A stretch of 50,017 nucleotides of DNA from Clostridiales bacterium (GTDB taxonomy: Bacteria; Bacillota; Clostridia; Christensenellales; Borkfalkiaceae), in the NCBI GenBank assembly GCA_022508265.1, contig JAFLVP010000009.1:1-50017 (forward strand). The letters are read 5' to 3'. Positions 43,393-50,017 of this stretch are shown in pieces (position 1 is the first letter of the stretch; each line of letters opens with the position of its first letter). Both the position numbers and the translations under genes were made by a program. The notes under the pieces were generated by a model that worked only from the letters and a program-made list of their open reading frames with translations, was not told the DNA's origin and did not search any database.

Positions 43393-44379
43393 TTAATTGT
43401 TTAGCAGACACCCCGACTGATCGCACGGCAGGCATCCGCCGCCGCACACCTTCAAAAACGAACACTCGTTACAATTTTGATGTCTCGCGCCCGTCTTAGT
43501 CCATTTGTCTTCAAGAAATCCATCCCACGCTTTTGAAAATAATTCCGTTTTTATATTCCCGATGATCGGTGCATCCAAAACGGGGCAAGGCGTGATATCG
43601 CCCTCAGGCGTTATTCGCGCTGTAGCAAGCCCCGCAGAACATGGAACATTGCTCTCGCAAATAAAATTCAGTAATTTTGAATGAGAGCCTATGCGGCAGG
43701 GAGGGAACGGTTGGGGTAATCCGATCCGTGCAAACTGGTTTCTGCTCTCGGTTTGAAATTTAAAAACGGTTTCTACCGCGGTTAAGAATTCTGCATCCGA
43801 AACAGCTATTGCACTGTCATTTGTTAAAACACGGGACAATAACAGTGTTCCCACCCCCAGCGAGGATAGCAACTGTAATATCGCCCCGATGTCGTCCTGA
43901 TTTTGTTTAGTGACAGTTACGTTAACTGCAACATAGACATTATTTGCAACAAGATGCTTGATACCGGCTACCGCCTGTGCAAATGCACCCGTTCTGCCCA
44001 CTACAAGATCGTGTTTTTCGGGAGTTGCGCCATGCAGAGAAGAGCACACGGCAGGAAACAGTTGGGCAATGCGTACCGCAGTTTTTTCGTCAATCAACGT
44101 AGCATTCGTATTAAAGTGAATGTCAAAGCCGAGCTCTGAGCACAATTGGGCTAAGTCAAAAAATTTTGTGTACAACAAAGGTTCCCCACCGTTAAAATTG
44201 ATGGAGAAAACCCCGTACTCGCGCATGTCTGCCAATATAATCTTCAGTCTATCGTACGGAACCGTCTTTTGATTGCCTGTTCCGTCTAAATTATTGTAGC
44301 AGAATCCACATGCGTTGTTGCATGCGTAAGTAAGCTCAAGCTGTATTGATATGGGTCTCGTTTTGTAGATTAGCGGCAT
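43393..44379 (-). CDS. Radical SAM/SPASM peptide maturase 1
   Basis: The 328-residue protein has the radical SAM motif CNNACGFC (Cys20, Cys24, Cys27), SINFNGGEPLLYTKF and CSSLHGATPEKHD. The C-terminal SPASM domain has CPVLDAPIIGNIKTE and CNECSFLKVCGGGC. ATG codons at 44403, 44388 and 44379 are all possible. I chose 44379 because the protein then begins MPLIYKTRPISIQLELTYAC, a normal distance from the cluster. It overlaps the end of the precursor-peptide gene by 10 bases, so translation is probably coupled, and none of the starts has its own ribosome site. Being directly after the peptide gene, it is the likely first modifying enzyme. Confidence 0.88.
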   Translation of the reverse strand: MPLIYKTRPISIQLELTYACNNACGFCYNNLDGTGNQKTVPYDRLKIILADMREYGVFSINFNGGEPLLYTKFFDLAQLCSELGFDIHFNTNATLIDEKTAVRIAQLFPAVCSSLHGATPEKHDLVVGRTGAFAQAVAGIKHLVANNVYVAVNVTVTKQNQDDIGAILQLLSSLGVGTLLLSRVLTNDSAIAVSDAEFLTAVETVFKFQTESRNQFARIGLPQPFPPCRIGSHSKLLNFICESNVPCSAGLATARITPEGDITPCPVLDAPIIGNIKTELFSKAWDGFLEDKWTKTGARHQNCNECSFLKVCGGGCLPCDQSGCLLNN

Positions 44380-44573
44380 GCACAGCATTGGCACGGCGTG
44401 CATTTACATACGATTTTATCGCCAGCGTTGTCTGTCCCGCGCTTAATGAATTCCGAAACGCGAAAATCCAGCTGCGTCAATTGCGAAACACCACCGACAT
44501 GCTCATGCGATTTCGCAAAAGGTCTTTCATAGGGGTTAAAGATTTCTATTTTCGGCTGCAATGCTTGATTCAT
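44370..44573 (-). CDS. Candidate RiPP precursor peptide with C-terminal cysteine cluster
   Basis: The 67-residue peptide has a leader-like part (MNQALQPKIEIFNPYERPFA to about residue 54) and a tail VCKCTPCQCCACR with cysteines at 56, 58, 61, 63, 64 and 66. AAGGAG lies 8 bases before the ATG, a strong ribosome site for such a short gene. It starts 4 bases after the FRG gene stop and overlaps the first SPASM gene. There are no cysteines in the first 55 residues, so the six are confined to the tail, as expected for a leader-core precursor. The final product could carry thioether links or bind metal. No known precursor family is recognised; calling it a precursor rests on size, composition and context. 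Confidence 0.72.
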   Translation of the reverse strand: MNQALQPKIEIFNPYERPFAKSHEHVGGVSQLTQLDFRVSEFIKRGTDNAGDKIVCKCTPCQCCACR

Positions 44574-44576
44574 AAT

Positions 44577-45824
44577 TTATTCTCCTTCTATTTCTATTAC
44601 AAATTTTGCTTTTTGATAAAATTTCAACCGATAAATATCATTTACCAGCTCGTTTCTGGCCTTAGATTCTTCCGGCGCACTCAACAACGTTGAAATTTTA
44701 TCGTTTTCCGTTTGACTTTCGAAATCTAAAATGATTTTGGCATATTCTTTTCGCTTGAGCAAAAACTCATCTCTGTGATCGCCCTTTTTTAATTTTTCTG
44801 CCACTTCAATGATATCTATACAACGTCCAAAATTATCTGCACTTGGAATAATTCGGGACTTATCATTCATTTCGATGGATAATTCATAACTATCGATTGC
44901 TTTCTCAAATTCTCCTTTTTCGACGGCAAGATCGCCTTTCAATCGATAAAGCCATCTCACTACAACTTGATGATCTCTTTTGATCAACGGCACCAACCTT
45001 TCGGCTTGTTCTATCTCATATTCAGCCTTCTCCAATTTATCTATAAAAATATATGTCGTTGCTGCTTGTAAGCGCATGACGACATCGTTGATATAAAAAG
45101 ATTCAACGATCAGGCTTGCCCCCCAACCGCAAAACCCATAGAAATCCTTAAAAAGCTCTTTCTTCGAAATGCCAAGATTCGCCAAAGTTTTTAAAATTCT
45201 CGCCTTGCAACGGTTAGGTACGATATATTTATCCACCAGCATTTCGTCAATCCGACCGATGTTTGGAATAATAAAACAACCCTGCTGTGATAAAATTCTG
45301 GTGTTGAATGCCACGGGATCCAATATGTAATTATACCACGCGTCATTATGTGCGAAAATATTCTCAATGGTACAATCATTATTGATGATTGCAAATTTCG
45401 ATTTTTTTACATAATATACAACGCCGTCATCGTTTTCGTTTTTTTCATCAGTCAGGCATGCAAAGAACAATGCAACCAACGGATTGTAGGAAAAATCAAT
45501 CAACCCTGTCTTTGCCCCACCGTGTTGCAAAACCGCCAACAATTCAAATGGGGAAGCAGAAAGCTGCCTTTCCTCATCGCTGTTGATTTTATGCGCCTGC
45601 TCCAAGAGCAATTGATGATATCGTTTAATATCTTCGGCGTTTACCTTCCTATCTTTTTTTGTTTCACTTATTACTCTATATGCCCCACTGCTGACATCGT
45701 ATCTCGTTGAAGGCTGTCCTCTAAAAATAAATTTTTGTTTCTCATCATTCGTCAAAGTGATAATAGCGTCAATGTAATCAACGACGCCGTTTATTTCAAT
45801 TTCGTTCGTCTTTTGGTCGTTCAT
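44577..45824 (-). CDS. FRG-domain protein with TPR-like C-terminal half, first gene of the RiPP operon
   Basis: The 415-residue protein has the FRG motif FIFRGQPS (residues 32-39) and the second conserved block LQHGGAKTGLIDFSYNPLVALFFAC (split here around 99-123, with the key LQHxGxxTxLIDxxxNPLVALFFA pattern). The C-terminal part from about 255 is helical and TPR-like (AEYEIEQAERLVPLIKR, GDLAVEKGEFEKAIDSYEL). The FRG domain has no established activity, though it occurs in genomic islands and near defence genes. AAGGA lies 8 bases before the ATG and a good promoter lies upstream. It leads the operon, with 3 bases between its stop and the peptide gene. A role in sensing or regulating peptide production is possible but unproven. 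Confidence 0.83.
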   Translation of the reverse strand: MNDQKTNEIEINGVVDYIDAIITLTNDEKQKFIFRGQPSTRYDVSSGAYRVISETKKDRKVNAEDIKRYHQLLLEQAHKINSDEERQLSASPFELLAVLQHGGAKTGLIDFSYNPLVALFFACLTDEKNENDDGVVYYVKKSKFAIINNDCTIENIFAHNDAWYNYILDPVAFNTRILSQQGCFIIPNIGRIDEMLVDKYIVPNRCKARILKTLANLGISKKELFKDFYGFCGWGASLIVESFYINDVVMRLQAATTYIFIDKLEKAEYEIEQAERLVPLIKRDHQVVVRWLYRLKGDLAVEKGEFEKAIDSYELSIEMNDKSRIIPSADNFGRCIDIIEVAEKLKKGDHRDEFLLKRKEYAKIILDFESQTENDKISTLLSAPEESKARNELVNDIYRLKFYQKAKFVIEIEGE

Positions 45825-46076
45825 ATTTAGTTTCCTTATTTCCTTATCAATAAAGAACTACCAGTAGAAAGAATAGCACAATTCAACAATTTCTGCAAGC
45901 AATTTTTTAACGGAAGTCAGTATGAACGTATTCTTTCAAAAATATTGATAATTCGTTTTATTTATAGACGACAGAAATCGATAAATTGTTACAGGAATTT
46001 TAAATTGATAATAATAGTTTATATAATAGATTTTACTCATTGTAGCAATTACTCAAATTTACAATTAGAAAGTATG
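45825..46076. other. A/T-rich gap between the RiPP operon and the broken recombinase
   Basis: No gene is visible in these 252 bases apart from the promoter at 45870-45898. The base composition is visibly more A/T-rich than the hut or ppdK genes, as is the recombinase beyond it. Confidence 0.45.
45870..45898 (-). promoter_or_regulatory. Promoter of the FRG/RiPP operon
   Basis: On the minus strand TTGCAG (45893-45898) and TATTCT (45870-45875) are exactly 17 bases apart, about 45 bases before the FRG gene. No obvious operator dyad was seen at this site. Confidence 0.6.
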
Positions 46077-47800
46077 TTAAATGTAGACTTGTATCACTAT
46101 GTCTTGGTACTGCTTTTGCCTTAATAGTTGTTTTCTTTTATTTCTGTATTTCAACGCTTCTTTGAAGGGAATACAAAAACTACAAAAAAATTTCTTATCC
46201 GTACTTAGATTCGCTTCTGTTTCAAACCGTAAATACCAAGAAAATTCTGTTTCGCTTTCTGCTTTTATTTGAGTTACAAATTTATCAATAATATTTTCAT
46301 CAAAGTCAGTGTTGTTATGAGAAATAAAATCAAGTAAATGCTTTTTGATTTCTTCCTTTGTATACGGATGTGTTTAGGCAACTCTTGGCAAGTTCTCATA
46401 GTCGAGCAACTGTTGTTCGGCTTGCTTTTTATCGGCATCAACAGATGCTTTTAATCTTAAATATGTATTTCTATCAATTTCGCCGTTAATACGCATTTCA
46501 ATAAGGCGCTCTGCTTTTTCGGCGAACTTTTTAATCTCCAACATATAACTATTCCTAATTCTTTCAATATCTTGCTGTTCCATTACAGTTTCATTCATAA
46601 AAATTTTAATTGATTTTTCTAATAGGTCGCTATCTTCCCAAACCTTTTTGAAAACGGCTTTTGCCATCATTTCAAGTTTCCAGCCACAGATAGCACGCAT
46701 ATCGCAAAACCCTTCACTTTCTCTGTTCGTAATTTTATTAGCTCCCTTATTTAACTGGTTATAGCACTTATAGCCCACAGGTCTTTCACCATTCAATTTC
46801 GGTCTCCACTTATCCATACGCATAGACGAACCGCAACGGCATCTCAACTTTTTAGTCCAAACATTGCCGCCTTTATTTATTCCTGAATATTGCATCTTTG
46901 CTTTGCCGTTTATATTTACTAATCGCAAATTTCTTTTACTCTCTCTGATAAGTTTACAGTGTTCCCACTGTTCTTCGGATATAATCGGCTCAAAGTTAGC
47001 TGTAACATACTCAAACGTATCTTCATTGTGATTGGCAATAACTTTCTGTTCAAGATAGCTATTCCTATAAGATTTATTATAGGCAACAACTCCCTTGTAA
47101 GCAGAGTTGTGTAGGCAGCGCATTATTCTTGTATTGTCCCATTTCACAAGCCCGCTTGAATTCTTTCTCTCACGTTTAATAAGTTCATCACGTATTGACT
47201 GAATTCCAAAACCTGACTCATACATATTAAAAATCATGCGCACTGTTTCAGCTTGCTCTTCATTGATTACATAGGTATCTCCAACTCTATCATAGCCGAG
47301 TAAATTTCCGTTTCCGTAAATAACACCGTTTTTTCTGCTTATAGCTTGTCCTGCTTTGATTCTTTCAGACATCTTGCGACTTTCTTCCTGCGCTACCATT
47401 GCCCTGATCTCAAATTCATCTCGCTTTCGTTTTCCATTGTCCATATTCCTTCCTGTACGAAAAATACTTCTACTCCCCAATTTTTCAATTGTCGAGTGAT
47501 TTCGAGACAATCGATCGTATTTCTTGCAAATCTAGATACTTCACGAGTGACAATCAAATCAAATTTACCCAACCTTGCATCTTCTATCATTCTCATAAAT
47601 TCGGGGCGTTTCTTTGTTTGCGTACCTGTAATCCTGTCGTCAATATAACGATCTACAACAGTCCAATTTCTGTAACTTTTTCTGAGTTCTTCATACCATT
47701 GCATCTGATTGCTCAAAGCATACGTCTGCGCCTCGTGTTCCGTTGATACCCTGCCGTAAAATACGACTTTTCTGTTCATTGACATTTGATAACTTTTCAT
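46077..47800 (-). pseudogene. Large serine recombinase, broken by a frameshift and an in-frame stop
   Basis: The start has AAAGGAG 7 bases before the ATG at 47800. The N-terminal resolvase domain is clear (VVFYGRVSTEHEAQTYALSN with the catalytic Ser, DDRITGTQTKKRPEFMRMI, VTREVSRFARNTIDCLE). Near 47421-47423 one base seems to be missing. Adding one would join ENES to DEFEIRAMVAQEESRKMSER in a single frame. The recombinase domain and a zinc-ribbon (CRCGSSM and YKCYNQL) continue to PRVA, where an in-frame TAA lies at 46374-46376. Beyond it the same frame runs on for about 98 codons (THPYTKEEIKKHLLDFISHN to DIVIQVYI), ending at 46077. Both lesions argue for a dead integrase. The family catalyses integration and excision of mobile elements. 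Confidence 0.85.
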
Positions 47801-47850
47801 ATTCGTTCTCCTTTGGTTTTTATTGATTATAAACTTTAGTTCAGGAGAAC

Positions 47851-47883
47851 AAAAAATCTCTGCAATCACATGATTGCAGAGAT
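47851..47883 (-). terminator. Hairpin with T run upstream of the recombinase
   Basis: ATCTCTGCAATC at 47856-47867 pairs with GATTGCAGAGAT at 47872-47883 around ACAT. On the minus strand it is followed by six T. It sits about 50 bases before the recombinase start and could be an attenuator or the terminator of a lost upstream gene. Confidence 0.7.
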
Positions 47884-47944
47884 CCTTCATTTTAAGTCGT
47901 TCAATTGCTTCTTACTAGTCTCGCACCTGTATTCGAAAATATCA

Positions 47945-47981
47945 GTGTAATAGAGTTAAAAAACGCATTTTTCTATTACAC
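47945..47981. repeat. Inverted repeat beside the recombinase, candidate attachment-site element
   Basis: GTGTAATAG at 47945-47953 is mirrored by CTATTACAC at 47973-47981, with an A-rich then T-rich centre. It lies between the recombinase and the ppdK terminator, where an att site of a serine integrase would be expected. No second copy was found in the window. Confidence 0.35.
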
Positions 47982-48044
47982 GATTTTCTCTTCATTGCTA
48001 TATATACGGTTGCAAGACTTGCAATAAAATTATTAAAAAATAGC

Positions 48045-48076
48045 AAAAAAAGACCGTTTTCTTGCGAAAACGGTCT
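48045..48076 (-). terminator. ppdK terminator, duplicate of the 24.06 kb hairpin
   Basis: AGACCGTTTTC and GAAAACGGTCT form a stem around TTGC, followed on the minus strand by a run of T. It ends ppdK, whose stop is at 48086. The 30 bases 48047-48076 are identical to 24063-24092. Confidence 0.88.
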
Positions 48077-48085
48077 AAATTTGTC

Positions 48086-50017
48086 TTATTTATTGCGTGG
48101 CGATTTAATTTGAGCCTGTGCGGCTGCGAGGCGCGCGATGGGTACGCGGTAAGGCGAGCAGGAAACGTAGTCGAGACCGATGTTGTGGCAGAACTCGATG
48201 GACGAGGGGTCGCCGCCGTGTTCGCCGCAGATACCGCAGTGAAGGCACTTTCTTTCGCCCTTGCCGAGCTTAACTGCCATATCCATAAGCTTGCCTACAC
48301 CCGTTGTATCGAGGCGTGCGAACGGGTCGCTCTCGTAAATCTTGTTAGCATAGTACGAAGGCAGGAATTTGCCTGCGTCGTCACGGCTGAAGCCGAAGGT
48401 CATCTGCGTTAAGTCGTTGGTGCCGAAGCAGAAGAACTCTGCCTCTTTTGCGATGTCGTCTGCAGTGAGGCAGGCACGGGGAATTTCAATCATGGTGCCC
48501 ACTTCGTATTTGAGCGCAACGCCCGAAGCCTTGATAATCTCGTCAGCGGTTGCAACGACAATCTTTTTAACGAAAGCCATCTCTTTTACTTCGCCCGTCA
48601 AGGGAATCATAATTTCGGGAACTACTTTCCAAGCGGGGTGCTTTTTCTGAACGTTGATTGCGGCCTTTATAACTGCCTTGGTCTGCATAACCGCGATTTC
48701 GGGATAGGTTACCGTAAGACGGCAGCCGCGGTGTCCCATCATGGGGTTGAACTCGTGCAAGTCGGAGATAATCTGCTTAATCTGAGCAACCGTCTTGCCC
48801 TGTGCCTTTGCAAGAGCCTTTATATCGTCCTCGTCGGTGGGAACGAACTCGTGAAGAGGGGGGTCGAGGAAACGGATGGTTACGGGATGACCTTCGAGCG
48901 CTTCCATAAGTCCCTCGAAGTCTGCCTGCTGCATGGGCTCGATTTTAGCGAGCGCAGCCTCTCTCTCTTCTACGGTGTCTGCGCAAATCATCTCTCTGAA
49001 CGCGCCTATTCTTGCGGGGTCGAAGAACATATGCTCGGTACGGCAAAGACCTATACCCTGTGCGCCGAACGCAGCAGCCTGCTTTGCGTCTGCGGGAGTG
49101 TCGGCATTCGTTCTTACGCCCACTGCCTTATATTTGTCGGCAAGCTCCATAATTCTGCCGAAGTAGCCCGAGTTGGGGTCTGCGGGAACGGTGGGGATGA
49201 GACAATCGTAGATATTGCCCGTAGAGCCGTCGAGCGAAATGCCGTCGCCCTCCTTGAATACCTTGCCTGCAAGCGTGAAGCGCTTGTTCTCTTCGTCCAT
49301 TTTGATATCGCCGCAACCCGATACGCAGCAGGTTCCCATACCGCGTGCAACAACTGCCGCGTGAGAGGTCTGTCCGCCGCGAACGGTCAAAATACCTTGA
49401 GCATACTTCATACCCTCGATATCCTCGGGGGAGGTTTCAAGACGGACGAGTACGACCTTCTTGCCTTTCTTGCCTTCGATAACTGCGTCCTCTGCCGTGA
49501 ACACGATAGAGCCGGCAGCCGCGCCGGGGGAAGCCGCAATACCCTTGCCGACGACATTGTTCTTGTCGGCGTCCTTCAAAGCCTTTGCATCGAACTGGGG
49601 ATGAAGAAGCATATCGAGAGATTTTGCGTCAATCTGCATAAGAGCTTCTTTTTCGGTAATCATGCCCTCGTCGATGAGGTCGCAGGCGATTTTAATTGCC
49701 GCAGCTGCGGTGCGCTTGCCGTTACGCGTCTGCAACATATAGAGCTTTTCGTTTTCAACCGTGAACTCCATATCCTGCATATCGCGGTAGTGATTTTCAA
49801 GTATTTTGCAAACTTCCTGGAACTGCTCGTAAACTTTGGGGAATACTCTCTTCATCTCTTCGATGGGCATGGGAGTTCTTACGCCTGCAACGACGTCTTC
49901 GCCCTGTGCGTTTGTGAGGAATTCTCCCATAAGTCCCTTTTCGCCCGTTGCGGGGTTACGCGTGAACGCAACGCCCGTACCGCAGTTGTCGCCCATGTTG
50001 CCGAACGCCATCATCTG
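48086..50017 (-). CDS. ppdK: Pyruvate, phosphate dikinase (C-terminal part; runs off the window)
   Basis: About 643 C-terminal residues are visible; the N-terminal part lies beyond the right edge. PPDK interconverts ATP, pyruvate and phosphate with AMP, PEP and pyrophosphate, and in anaerobes often serves glycolysis. The visible part opens inside the nucleotide-binding domain (MAFGNMGDNCGTGVAFTRNP). The swivelling phosphohistidine domain follows, with GGQTSHAAVVARGMGTC carrying the catalytic His. The PEP/pyruvate-binding barrel then runs to the catalytic Cys segment CLHCGICGEHGGDPSS near the C terminus. It ends AAAQAQIKSPRNK. The 3' end faces the broken recombinase and is similar to the two coding relics at 30.05 and 37.90 kb. 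Confidence 0.96.
   Translation of the reverse strand, partial: QMMAFGNMGDNCGTGVAFTRNPATGEKGLMGEFLTNAQGEDVVAGVRTPMPIEEMKRVFPKVYEQFQEVCKILENHYRDMQDMEFTVENEKLYMLQTRNGKRTAAAAIKIACDLIDEGMITEKEALMQIDAKSLDMLLHPQFDAKALKDADKNNVVGKGIAASPGAAAGSIVFTAEDAVIEGKKGKKVVLVRLETSPEDIEGMKYAQGILTVRGGQTSHAAVVARGMGTCCVSGCGDIKMDEENKRFTLAGKVFKEGDGISLDGSTGNIYDCLIPTVPADPNSGYFGRIMELADKYKAVGVRTNADTPADAKQAAAFGAQGIGLCRTEHMFFDPARIGAFREMICADTVEEREAALAKIEPMQQADFEGLMEALEGHPVTIRFLDPPLHEFVPTDEDDIKALAKAQGKTVAQIKQIISDLHEFNPMMGHRGCRLTVTYPEIAVMQTKAVIKAAINVQKKHPAWKVVPEIMIPLTGEVKEMAFVKKIVVATADEIIKASGVALKYEVGTMIEIPRACLTADDIAKEAEFFCFGTNDLTQMTFGFSRDDAGKFLPSYYANKIYESDPFARLDTTGVGKLMDMAVKLGKGERKCLHCGICGEHGGDPSSIEFCHNIGLDYVSCSPYRVPIARLAAAQAQIKSPRNK

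Noticed and set aside
1-50017. CRISPR array, tRNA or rRNA genes
   Set aside because: No short regularly spaced direct repeats, cloverleaf-like sequences or rRNA-like stretches were seen. The regular repeats present are within giant protein genes.

Overview
This 50 kb window looks like chromosome from an uncultured anaerobic Firmicutes (Clostridia-type) bacterium. The signs are strong AAGGAG ribosome sites, A/T-rich promoters with good TTGxxx/TATxxT spacing, intrinsic terminators after most operons, Gram-positive-style giant surface proteins, tetrahydrofolate-linked histidine fermentation and a pyruvate phosphate dikinase. No tRNA, rRNA or CRISPR array was recognised.

Left part (1-24 kb). An XRE regulator sits beside CTTATAG-type inverted repeats. 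It is followed by a rhodanese fused to a TtcA-like PP-loop protein. Next is a surface module: a small coiled-coil protein, a 4448-residue secreted, membrane-anchored MBG-repeat protein, and a 509-residue membrane protein whose ATG overlaps the giant gene's stop (TAATG). A complete histidine-degradation operon follows, hutH-hutU-ftcD-hutI-fchA, behind a near-consensus promoter. It converts histidine to glutamate and delivers the formimino carbon to tetrahydrofolate.

Middle (24-38 kb). This accessory stretch holds a transglutaminase-like protein, an XRE regulator with two membrane segments, a small membrane protein, a HutD-family protein, a lipoprotein with InlB-type repeats and an HEFIH zinc-protease motif, a second XRE regulator with a perfect 20-bp palindrome nearby, and a second giant surface protein of 2420 residues. 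Two short direct repeats flank the second giant gene. They look like decayed 3' ends of a protein-coding gene and resemble the tail of ppdK.

Right part (38-48 kb). The most interesting system is a tight seven-gene minus-strand operon. In transcription order it encodes an FRG-domain/TPR-like protein, a 67-residue peptide ending in six cysteines within eleven residues, two SPASM radical SAM enzymes, a PqqD-like peptide-recognition protein, a B12-type radical SAM protein and a short (811-residue) UvrA-like ABC ATPase. I read this as an undescribed RiPP pathway: the peptide is the precursor, the radical SAM enzymes modify it, the PqqD-like protein presents it, and the UvrA-like protein is a candidate for self-protection. 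That assignment is inference from family knowledge and gene order. Upstream lies a large serine recombinase broken by a frameshift and an in-frame stop, next to the 3' end of ppdK, which runs off the right edge. The recombinase, ppdK-like relics and a 30-bp hairpin duplicated at 24.06 and 48.05 kb suggest that the region between has been a site of island insertion.
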